From Gammaproteobacteria bacterium (GTDB taxonomy: Bacteria > Pseudomonadota > Gammaproteobacteria > JALTLT01): a stretch of DNA of 7,185 bases. The notes beneath the pieces are model-generated. The model saw nothing but the letters and a program-made list of their open reading frames with translations. It was not told the origin of the DNA and searched no databases. The DNA lies in NCBI GenBank assembly GCA_027001815.1, contig JALTLT010000082.1, positions 1 through 7,185 on the forward strand. The letters run 5' to 3'. Shown piece after piece: positions 1 to 5,135 of the stretch (the first letter of the stretch is position 1; each line of letters starts with the position of its first letter). A program made the position numbers and the translations under genes.

Positions 1-29
1 CGTAACCCCCCCGCCCCACCGGGAAGCCC

Positions 30-180
30 CGATCATGGACACCCATCTATTCCATCGTAGCCTGGATGCCACCCCCGGCGCCCGAACGGGGACGGCCATG
101 GAACGATCATGGACACCCATTTATTCCACAGGAAAGGGGCTCCCGCCCCCAGGGGACGATCATGGAGACCCATCGATTCC
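30..180 (+). repeat. Three direct copies of a 24-bp repeat (30-53, 104-127, 157-180)
   Basis: Three copies share the core GATCATGGACACCCAT followed by four variable bases and TTCC or ATTCC. Copies 1 and 2 differ at a single position; copy 3 has GAGAC in place of GACAC and CGATTCC at the end. Spacing is 50 and 29 bases, and the spacers are unrelated and GC-rich, so this is not a CRISPR array or a simple tandem repeat. The core contains a small inverted repeat, ATGG-acac-CCAT. A GC-rich tract ending in GGGGA or CCCC tends to precede each copy. Function is unknown; it may be a protein-binding site cluster or a short dispersed repeat family. Confidence 0.75.
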
Positions 181-296
181 TTTGCACTCACGTCTCCCCC
201 GTCCCTTTCCAAGCGTCACCGGTGGAGCCAGGGGATGCCCGACCGCGGCACACCTCGGTCACGGAGCCGCGGAATCGAGGGGAGACTTCCACGCAA

Positions 297-318
297 GATC
301 GATGGGTGTCCATGATCC
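297..318 (-). repeat. Inverted fourth copy of the 24-bp repeat
   Basis: Read on the minus strand this segment is GGATCATGGACACCCATCGA plus TC, which matches the core of the copies at 30-180 and carries the same CGAT variant end as copy 3. It lies 117 bases beyond copy 3 in opposite orientation, so the four copies form a three-plus-one inverted arrangement. Confidence 0.7.
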
Positions 319-389
319 AGCCCCCCGTTCCGGCGGTGGCGGTCGCCCACCGCGCCGGGTGCGGGCAGTCCTTTCCAAACCGGAAATGG

Positions 390-506
390 GCCTGAAGGGT
401 GGTAGTAAGTGAGCCCGGTCAGGCGGCTGGGTTCCAGGCCTTGTCGGGTCTCGATGGTCACGATCATCCTCCGATGATCCCGGACCCGGACCGCCTTCAG
501 GCTCAC
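390..506. repeat. Inverted repeat pair flanking about 100 bp
   Basis: GCCTGAAGG at 390-398 is matched by its reverse complement CCTTCAGGC at 494-502, and GTGAGCC at 409-415 is matched by GGCTCAC at 500-506. The two short words are adjacent on the right side but 10 bases apart on the left, so this is an imperfect inverted repeat rather than a clean stem. It could be the ends of a small degraded element. Confidence is modest because each word is short. Confidence 0.35.
462..479. repeat. Perfect 7-bp palindrome with 4-nt loop
   Basis: GATCATC and GATGATC flank CTCC, a perfect 7-bp inverted repeat. The GATCAT word also occurs in the 24-bp repeats to the left, and the stretch from about 450 to 470 loosely resembles an inverted degenerate copy of that repeat. 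It could be an operator-like site or a repeat remnant; there is no gene next to it. Confidence 0.4.
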
Positions 507-574
507 TTCACCCTGGAATCACGCTCCCCTCTGGCAGGATGTTATTAACCCGGCAAGGGTTTACATTACATTCA

Positions 575-671
575 GCCACAGCCAGCGCTTTCACAGCGAG
601 GCGGACAGGCGCCGCCGCAGTCATTCTGCGGCAAGCCTGGCCAACATGGCTGTGGGAGCGCTGGCTGTGGC
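575..671. repeat. 97-nt long-stem palindromic element (REP/BIME-like)
   Basis: The outer arms GCCACAGCCAGCGCT (575-589) and AGCGCTGGCTGTGGC (657-671) are perfect reverse complements over 15 bp. Pairing continues through two G-T pairs and CACAGC/GCTGTG to give a 23-bp stem (575-597 with 649-671). Further in, CAGGC (606-610) pairs with GCCTG (635-639), and the tip is GCCGCAG-tcatt-CTGCGGC (614-632), so nearly the whole element folds into one rod. Read from each end inward it is two head-to-head copies of a unit of the form CTGTGrrAGCGCTGGCTGTGGC. The TGTGGGAGCG word is reminiscent of pseudomonad REP sequences mobilised by RAYT (TnpA-REP) proteins; that link is inference. Alternatives are a MITE or a structured RNA. 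Confidence 0.7.
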
Positions 672-694
672 CCACTCAATTTTATTTTCGGAAT

Positions 695-725
695 CTCTGA
701 ACAATTCATCCCTGAATTGTCAGAG
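695..725. repeat. Hairpin 1 of three tandem hairpins
   Basis: CTCTG (695-699) and ACAATTCA (701-708) pair with TGAATTGT (713-720) and CAGAG (721-725), a 13-bp stem with one bulged A and a TCCC loop. It is AT-rich, unlike the surrounding DNA. No T-run follows on either side, so it is not a standard intrinsic terminator. It is the first of three hairpins packed almost without gap up to 781. Confidence 0.6.
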
Positions 726-728
726 TAC

Positions 729-758
729 GGGAGCCGAAAAACGCGGTTTTCGGCTTCC
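729..758. repeat. Hairpin 2 of three tandem hairpins
   Basis: GCCGAAAA (733-740) pairs with TTTTCGGC (747-754) around a six-base loop. Flanking bases 729-732 and 755-758 extend the stem to 12 pairs with one G-T pair. It starts three bases after hairpin 1 and ends one base before hairpin 3. The stem has A/T next to the loop rather than a U-tract after it, so termination is possible but not clearly signalled. Confidence 0.6.
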
Positions 759-759
759 T

Positions 760-781
760 CGCGGTGCATTCATGCACCGCG
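760..781. repeat. Hairpin 3 of three tandem hairpins
   Basis: CGCGGTGCAT (760-769) and ATGCACCGCG (772-781) are perfect reverse complements separated by two bases, forming a 10-bp palindrome (in RNA, probably a stem with a four-base loop). It ends 70 bases before the start codon of the thioredoxin-like gene, so if transcription starts to the left all three hairpins would sit in that gene's 5' leader. Confidence 0.6.
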
Positions 782-851
782 GCACTGGCTCATGTGTCTT
801 TGGAAGAGACTCGGGCTGGTGGGGAGGGAGGCGGCACGATAGACTTGTGGG

Positions 852-1235
852 ATGGACTCCGTCTCTCTCATCATTCTCCTGGTGATCGCGGTGGTGCTGG
901 GGATCCAGCTCCGTCCCTTCCTGGGTGCATGGCGCATGCGGGGCAGCGAGGCGCCGGATCCGGGCGGCCCCGCCGGCGCACCATCCCCCCGACTCGTCTA
1001 TTTCTGGTCCCCTTCCTGCTCCATGTGCAAGGGAATGAGCCGGGTGATCGACGAGCTGCGCGAGGAGCATCCGGAGATTCGCTCGGTGGATGTGACCCGG
1101 GAGCCGGAGATCGCCCGCGAATACGGTGTGATGGCCACCCCCACCCTGGTGGTGATCCGGGAGGGAAAGGTGGAGAAGGTGCTGCTCGGCGCCCGCGGCC
1201 GGCGCCAGATCGAGGCGCTGCTGGAGGCATCGTGA
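852..1235 (+). CDS. Membrane-anchored thioredoxin-like protein (127 aa)
   Basis: This is a small thiol-disulfide oxidoreductase of the thioredoxin fold. Residues 4-20 form one hydrophobic helix (SLIILLVIAVVLG), followed by a Pro/Gly-rich linker and a thioredoxin domain from about residue 47. The redox motif is FWSPSCSMCK with Cys56 and Cys59 (CSMC), and the cis-proline loop is MATPT at Pro97. Its length suits an anchored single-domain thioredoxin. The residues after the helix are positive (R21, R28, R30) and the N-terminus carries Asp2, so the positive-inside rule suggests a cytoplasmic domain, although a periplasmic placement cannot be excluded. A TAG stop in frame at 840-842 leaves ATG 852 as the first usable start; the Shine-Dalgarno is poor (GTGGG right next to the ATG). 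It overlaps the next gene by GTGA, implying a two-gene operon. The exact substrate is unknown. Confidence 0.88.
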   Translation: MDSVSLIILLVIAVVLGIQLRPFLGAWRMRGSEAPDPGGPAGAPSPRLVYFWSPSCSMCKGMSRVIDELREEHPEIRSVDVTREPEIAREYGVMATPTLVVIREGKVEKVLLGARGRRQIEALLEAS

Positions 1236-1567
1236 ACGACGGACCCGTCTGCCCCGCCACACCGCGCAAACCCTTTCCGGAGATCGAGACGGTGCACCTC
1301 TCCCCGGCGCCTCCACCGGCCGATTTCCGCGCCGCCCAGACGCTGGCCGGCCGGGAGGCGGAGGCGCGCCTGGAGATGCCCATGCTGCTCGCCTGGTACG
1401 ACCGCGACCGGGACTGCGAATCGCCCCGCAACGCCTCCGAGTGTCACGAGGCGTCGGCCATCCCGGGTTACGTGGACTACGGTTTTCACCACGGTGCCAC
1501 CCTGCGGGTGATCATCGAGGGGGGGCGCTTCGATTTCTTCTATCTGGATGCCGCCGCCCACCTGTGA
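1232..1567 (+). CDS. AF1514/DUF5619-like small conserved protein (111 aa)
   Basis: This is a soluble protein with no signal peptide or membrane helix. The central sequence resembles the AF1514 (DUF5619) family as I remember it: DFRAAQTLAGREAEAR (31-46), PMLLAWYDRDRD (50-61), a Cys/His stretch SECHEA around Cys71-His72, PGYVDYGFHHGATLRV (78-93), and a final GGRFDFFY strand (97-104). The family has no established function that I know of. Cysteines are at 7, 62 and 71, which is notable beside a thioredoxin. The GTG start (1232-1234) overlaps the preceding TGA stop, and GGAGG sits four bases upstream at 1223-1227, so translation is coupled to the thioredoxin gene. The pairing suggests the two act together, perhaps with this protein as a redox partner or substrate; that is inference. 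No terminator is seen after it. Confidence 0.75.
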   Translation: MNDGPVCPATPRKPFPEIETVHLSPAPPPADFRAAQTLAGREAEARLEMPMLLAWYDRDRDCESPRNASECHEASAIPGYVDYGFHHGATLRVIIEGGRFDFFYLDAAAHL

Positions 1568-1633
1568 GGCGTCCGGAACGACGGAGTGGACACCAACCGG
1601 TCGCGGAAGCCCCCCATCCGGGAGAAGAGGGGC

Positions 1634-2101
1634 TCAGAGACACCCCTCCCGCTCCAGCAACCACTGCTTGAAGGCGACGCGCGGACCGGCAACAGCTCCG
1701 GCGTAACCGCCGATGCCGGAGGCGGAGACCACCCGGTGACAGGGCACCACGATGGGCAGGGGGTTGGTACGGCAGGCACCACCGACGGCGCGGGGGGAAG
1801 AACCCAGGTCGCGGGCCAGTTCACCGTAGGTGAGCACCCGACCCGGCGGGATCTCGCGCAGGGCGCTCCACACCCGCCGCTGGAAGGGACTCCCATCGCC
1901 CCCAAGGGGGAGCCCGACGGGGAGGAAGGGGTCGTCGAGCCAGCGTTGCAGCCACTCCACCACCTCCCGGGCCAGCCTCCCCCGGGGCCTCACCACCTCC
2001 GTCTCGAGGGGCAGCAGGGCCAGTTCCGCCAGTCGCCCCTCCGCGATGCGGACGCCCAGGGTCAACCGGGGGAGAGGGAAGGTGGCGGCCCAGGGAGTCA
2101 C
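1634..2101 (-). CDS. ogt: Methylated-DNA--protein-cysteine S-methyltransferase (Ogt type)
   Basis: This is a suicide DNA-repair protein that transfers the alkyl group from O6-alkylguanine (and O4-alkylthymine) to its own cysteine. The acceptor motif PCHRV places the reactive Cys at residue 121. Upstream, SPFQRRVWSALREIPPGRV (71-89) and TYGELARDLG start the DNA-binding helix-turn-helix, with the likely arginine finger Arg104 in SPRAVGGACRTNP and the Asn hinge at 113. The C-terminus has GIGGYAG and FKQWLLEREG. At 155 aa it is the short, non-Ada form, with no Ada metal-binding N-terminal domain. It starts at GTG, and that GTG shares four bases (GTGA) with the stop of the upstream TPR gene. A GGGGAGG Shine-Dalgarno (minus strand of 2118-2124) lies somewhat far upstream, with a small GCGGAG/CTCCGC hairpin (2105-2118) between it and the start. 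It is last in its operon and convergent with the plus-strand pair. Confidence 0.93.
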   Translation of the reverse strand: MTPWAATFPLPRLTLGVRIAEGRLAELALLPLETEVVRPRGRLAREVVEWLQRWLDDPFLPVGLPLGGDGSPFQRRVWSALREIPPGRVLTYGELARDLGSSPRAVGGACRTNPLPIVVPCHRVVSASGIGGYAGAVAGPRVAFKQWLLEREGCL

Positions 2102-3978
2102 GGCGCGGAGGACTCCGCCTCCCCTGCCCCGTCCCGCCCGAGATCGAGTCGCTGGAGGCGGTTGCGGAGGGCGATGCGGCGGCTCTTGTCACGGGTCACC
2201 TCCAGCAGGTGACGATAGATGCGCCGGGCATCCTCCCTGAAGCCGGCGGCGACGAGCTGATCCGCGGCCTGGTAGCGGGCGGTCTGCGCCCAGGGATCCA
2301 TCGCCGCCCCGTCGAACAGGGTGGCGGAGCGCAGATAGAAGCGGGCGGCGTCGAGAGGGCGGCCGAGCGCCTTCCAGGAGTCGGCCATCCAGTAGAGCAC
2401 CTCGCGCTTGAGCTGGGCCTCGCTGGCCGGCAGGCGCAGCTCCCGCAACAGGTCGATCACCTCCTGATGGAGTCCCGCCGCCTGCAGGTCGAAGATCACC
2501 TGAAGAAAACGCTCCCCCTGGCTGCCGGTGAGCACCCGTCCCTCCGACAGCAGCCCGTCCAGCACCCGGGCGGCCTCTCCGGCCCGGCCCCCATAGGCGA
2601 GGATGCGGGCCCGGCGGAGCTGCCAGAAGAAGGGGTCCGCCTTCGCCGGCGGGCGTTCGAGCCCGCCCATGATGGCGGAGGCCTCGGTGAGACGCCCGGC
2701 CCGGATCGCCTCGTCCACCAGGCGGTAACGGATCTCGAGGGGGAGCTCCTCCCAGCCGTGTCCCGCAACCCCGTCGTAGAGTCGTCGCAGCAGGGCCGTT
2801 CCACCCGGCTCTTTCGCCAGGGAGCCGGCCAGTTCGGCGTGCGCCTGACGGCGCGCCTGCGGGGGAGTCTCACCGGCCACGATCACGGTCAGCAGGGCGC
2901 GCGCCTCACCGGGGCTCTTCTCCAGCCGGTTGAGCGCCTCCCGATACCAGGAGGCGTCGTCCCCCAGCAGCAGGGTGAGGTGGTTGCCCAGGAGACGCCC
3001 GTGCTGCTCCCAGGCGTTCCACAGGTCCTCCGGCTCCACCCGGAAGAGCGGGTCGGAGAGGGTGGCGGCGGCGGCCAGCAGCCGTTCGAGGGCGGCGATC
3101 CGGGCCGCCCCTTCACCGGCCAGACGCGCCGCCTCGGCAGCCACGTAGAGGTAGCGTGCGCGCGCCGCCGCCGAGAGCCCCTCCCGGGCCGCGCGCGCCT
3201 CGGCCACCCGGCGCACGCTGGCGGGGGCCTCCAGGCCATTGCGCAGATGGGCGAGCAGGGAGAGGGCCTGGGCCTCGTCCCCTTCCACGTCCACCAGCAG
3301 CCGTTCCGCCTCCCCCCAGCGACCGCCGGAGAGGAGAACCCGAGCCTCCAGGAGCCGTTCGGCGGCGTCGCGGTCGGAGAACTCCCCGCGGTATCGCAGC
3401 ATCGCCCGGCGCGCGTCTTCCAGGGCACCTCGTGCCAGATGGGCACGAATCACCAGTCGCCGCCAGCGGCGTATGCGGTGATCCTCCACCGCCTCGCCGC
3501 CCCACAGAAGGAGCCTCAGCGGCTCGAGGGCCCCGTCTCCGTCCCCTCGCGCCAGCCGGGTGCCGGCCAGTCGCTCCAGCAGCAGAAGCCGGAAGGGCCC
3601 CTCGGCCTCCTCGAGGTCCCGCTCCAGGCGCGCCTCCAGGCGCCCCCACGCCTCCAGGTCGGCGAGGAGATCGAATCGCAACAGCTCCCACTGGCGCCAC
3701 CCTTCCGGCGACGTCTCGCGGCTCGGCTGGAGACGATCGACGAAGCGGAGGGCGAGTTCCCGGGCGCCGGCGACCGCCATCCGCCGCACCTCTTCCAGGG
3801 CGACCTGGGCCGCTTCCGGGGCATCCGCCGGGGCGATCGGGGGCGGCTCCACCTCGGGCAGCAGAGGCTGGGCGGCCAGCGGCGACGCGACGAGACACGC
3901 CAAAAGAAAAGCGGGCGCCCCCCCTCGGGGGAGCGCCCGCTTCCCGGATCCGGTCCGGCTGACGCGGTTGCGGATCAA
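2098..3978 (-). CDS. Exported TPR-like helical-repeat protein (626 aa)
   Basis: This is a large, all-helical protein rich in Ala, Leu, Arg and Glu, with many helix-turn-helix pairs of TPR style, such as LYWMADSWKALGRPLDAARF and QAADQLVAAGFREDARRIYR near residues 528-590. It has no catalytic motif, so a periplasmic scaffold role is the likeliest reading. The N-terminus is a signal peptide: a basic n-region (Arg3, 5, 8, Lys13, Arg14, Arg18), hydrophobic core APAFLLACLVASPL (21-34), and probable cleavage after LAA (residue 36). LLAC at 25-28 resembles a lipobox, but too little hydrophobic sequence precedes it. The only start giving this whole signal is TTG at 3978, overlapping the rplS stop as TTGA. 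The next in-frame option, TTG at 3903, would leave no basic n-region. A strong terminator lies within codons 13-26. ogt follows with a GTGA overlap. The protein's role is not known to me. Confidence 0.85.
   Translation of the reverse strand: MIRNRVSRTGSGKRALPRGGAPAFLLACLVASPLAAQPLLPEVEPPPIAPADAPEAAQVALEEVRRMAVAGARELALRFVDRLQPSRETSPEGWRQWELLRFDLLADLEAWGRLEARLERDLEEAEGPFRLLLLERLAGTRLARGDGDGALEPLRLLLWGGEAVEDHRIRRWRRLVIRAHLARGALEDARRAMLRYRGEFSDRDAAERLLEARVLLSGGRWGEAERLLVDVEGDEAQALSLLAHLRNGLEAPASVRRVAEARAAREGLSAAARARYLYVAAEAARLAGEGAARIAALERLLAAAATLSDPLFRVEPEDLWNAWEQHGRLLGNHLTLLLGDDASWYREALNRLEKSPGEARALLTVIVAGETPPQARRQAHAELAGSLAKEPGGTALLRRLYDGVAGHGWEELPLEIRYRLVDEAIRAGRLTEASAIMGGLERPPAKADPFFWQLRRARILAYGGRAGEAARVLDGLLSEGRVLTGSQGERFLQVIFDLQAAGLHQEVIDLLRELRLPASEAQLKREVLYWMADSWKALGRPLDAARFYLRSATLFDGAAMDPWAQTARYQAADQLVAAGFREDARRIYRHLLEVTRDKSRRIALRNRLQRLDLGRDGAGEAESSAP
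3902..3940 (-). terminator. Intrinsic terminator after rplS, inside the TPR signal-peptide codons
   Basis: Read on the minus strand, GCGGGCG-CTCCCCC and GGGGGGG-CGCCCGC (hairpin 3911-3940) form a 13-14 bp, nearly all-G/C stem with one G-T pair and a tight CGAG loop. It is followed at once by TTTTCTTTT (3910-3902). The hairpin begins 34 bases after the rplS stop. It has every mark of a strong rho-independent terminator for the rpsP-rplS operon, yet it lies within the reading frame of the next gene. Confidence 0.88.
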
Positions 3979-4331
3979 GACCGGGTGGCGAGCTTTTCCT
4001 TGATCCGCGCCGCCTTGCCCTGACGACCGCGCAGGTAGTAGAGCTTGGCCCGGCGCACGTCACCACGACGCTTCACCTTGATGGACTCGATGGCGGGGCT
4101 GTGGGTCTGGAAGACGCGCTCCACCCCCTCGCCGTGGGAGATCTTGCGTACCGTGAAGGCGGAGTTGAGACCGCGGTTGCGCTTGGCGATCACCACCCCC
4201 TCGAATGCCTGCAGGCGCTCCCGGTTACCCTCCTTCACCTTCACCTGGACCACCACGGTGTCGCCCGGCCCGAACTCGGGAATGTCCTGCTTAAGCTGCT
4301 CTTTCTCCAGCTCTTCGATGATGTTGGCCAT
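3975..4331 (-). CDS. rplS: 50S ribosomal protein L19
   Basis: L19 sits at the 30S-50S interface and helps shape the aminoacyl-tRNA region. The 118-aa sequence has the normal family length and reads clearly as L19: MANIIEELEKEQLKQDIPEF, then GDTVVVQVKVKEGNRER (23-39), QAFEGVVIAKRNRGLNSAFT (41-60), and the basic C-terminal stretch KVKRRGDVRRAKLYYLRGRQ (85-104) followed by GKAARIKEKL. The ATG lies only four bases after the trmD stop, so it is transcribed with rpsP, rimM and trmD. Its Shine-Dalgarno is unremarkable (GGGG about 11 bases upstream). The TGA stop overlaps the TTG start of the exported TPR-like protein, and a strong terminator follows 34 bases later. Confidence 0.98.
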   Translation of the reverse strand: MANIIEELEKEQLKQDIPEFGPGDTVVVQVKVKEGNRERLQAFEGVVIAKRNRGLNSAFTVRKISHGEGVERVFQTHSPAIESIKVKRRGDVRRAKLYYLRGRQGKAARIKEKLATRS

Positions 4332-4335
4332 GTCT

Positions 4336-5127
4336 CTAAACCCCAGTCTCTGGTGTCTCGTTGTCGATCGGTTTCCCGTTTCCGGAGGAGGCGGCGTGCC
4401 ACTCCCTCCTGAATTCTTCCAGCAGCTCCCGCTGCTCTTCGCTGAGCGTCATGCGCTCCAGCAGTTCCGGCCGTCGCAGCCAAGTGCGCCCCAGAGCCTG
4501 CTTGAGGCGCCAGCGGGCGATCTCGGCGTGGTTTCCACCCAGCAGGACCGGCGGCACCCGCCGGCCGTCGATCTCCTCCGGCCGGGTGTAGTGGGGGCAG
4601 TCCAGCAGCCCCTCCACGAAGGAGTCCTGTCGCGCCGACGCCTCGTCACCCAACGCCCCCGGCAGAAAGCGGCAGACGGCGTCGATCACCACCATCGCCG
4701 GCAGCTCGCCGCCGGAGAGAACGTAGTCGCCGATGGACCACTCCTCGTCCACCTCCGCATCGACGAGCCGCTCGTCGATCCCCTCGTAGCGCCCGGCCAG
4801 CAGGATCAGCCCCGGCCGGGAGGCCAGCTCCGCCACCCCCTCCTGATCCAGGGGGCGCCCCTGGGGAGAGAGGTAGATCACCGGGCTGCCCGGTGCCGCG
4901 GCGCGCGCCTCGCGCAGGGTGGAGCGCAACGGCTCCACCTTCATCACCATGCCGGGCCCCCCTCCGTAGGGGCGATCGTCCACCGTACGGTGGCGATCGG
5001 TGGCCCGCTCGCGGGGATTCCAGGTGTGCACCTCCAGGATGCCCCGCTCCACCGCCTTGCCGGTCACACCGAAGGCGGTGACCGCCCGGATCATCTCCGG
5101 GAAGAGGGTGACCACGTCGATGCGCAC
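4336..5127 (-). CDS. trmD: tRNA (guanine37-N1)-methyltransferase TrmD
   Basis: TrmD uses S-adenosylmethionine to make m1G37 next to the anticodon, which prevents +1 frameshifting. It is a trefoil-knot (SPOUT) dimer. Numbered from the chosen start (263 aa): DRHRTVDDRPYGGGPGM (44-60), LLAGRYEGIDERL (109-121), knot core WSIGDYVLSGGELPAM (130-145), conserved Arg153, and the catalytic Asp168 in ARQDSF, which matches E. coli Asp169. GGNHAEIARWRLKQ and LGRTWLRRPELL complete the C-terminal domain, followed by a short polar tail. I chose GTG at 5127 because the product then begins MRIDVVTLFPEM as in relatives, and GAGG lies six bases upstream; GTG at 5133 (two residues longer, two bases after the rimM stop) is the alternative. 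The TAG stop is four bases before rplS. Confidence 0.97.
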   Translation of the reverse strand: MRIDVVTLFPEMIRAVTAFGVTGKAVERGILEVHTWNPRERATDRHRTVDDRPYGGGPGMVMKVEPLRSTLREARAAAPGSPVIYLSPQGRPLDQEGVAELASRPGLILLAGRYEGIDERLVDAEVDEEWSIGDYVLSGGELPAMVVIDAVCRFLPGALGDEASARQDSFVEGLLDCPHYTRPEEIDGRRVPPVLLGGNHAEIARWRLKQALGRTWLRRPELLERMTLSEEQRELLEEFRREWHAASSGNGKPIDNETPETGV

Positions 5128-5135
5128 GGCCACCC

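Larger units (their letters stand above)
1..540. other. Gene-poor, repeat-bearing intergenic region
   Basis: I see no supportable gene here. The open frames on both strands are short, overlap one another, and read as low-complexity Pro/Arg/Gly-rich peptides (several are simply translations of the 24-bp repeat at 30-180), with no family motif. What the stretch does hold is a small interspersed repeat (listed separately), several short inverted repeats such as TTTCC/GGAAA around 373-386 and two CCGCGG sites at 243-248 and 267-272, and a palindrome at 462-479. It is best read as non-coding accessory DNA, perhaps remnants of short mobile or REP-like sequences. Anything reaching in from beyond the left edge cannot be judged. 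Confidence 0.6.

Noticed and set aside
30..180. CRISPR array
   Set aside because: Only three direct copies, with unequal spacers (50 and 29 bases), sequence drift between copies, a fourth copy inverted, and no cas genes in view.
35..412. Overlapping plus-strand open frames of 68-125 codons
   Set aside because: They overlap in different frames, have no family motif, and parts are merely translations of the 24-bp repeat; high GC makes such open frames common.
216..506. Minus-strand open frame of 96 codons
   Set aside because: No recognisable domain, no good ribosome-binding site, and it runs across the inverted repeats and one copy of the 24-bp repeat.
541..570. Promoter around TATTAACCC and TTTACATTACATT
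   Set aside because: AT-rich words are present, but no -35/-10 pair with proper spacing is clear, and the hairpin element follows directly.
1608..1634. Terminator between the convergent gene pairs
   Set aside because: AGCCCC/GGGGCT is only 6 bp with a 15-base loop and no U-tract on either strand.
2105..2118. Regulatory hairpin at the ogt start
   Set aside because: GCGGAG/CTCCGC is only 6 bp with a two-base loop inside GC-rich coding sequence; it is noted under ogt but is too weak for a separate call.
2209..4023. Plus-strand open frame of 604 codons opposite the TPR gene
   Set aside because: It is the antisense shadow of the high-GC TPR gene; the product is Gln/Gly/Pro-rich without a domain, whereas the minus frame gives a signal peptide and regular amphipathic helices.
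3113..4066. Minus-strand open frame of 317 codons crossing the rplS end
   Set aside because: Composition is almost only Gly, Arg, Ala and Pro, it overlaps rplS and the TPR gene in another frame, and it lacks any motif.
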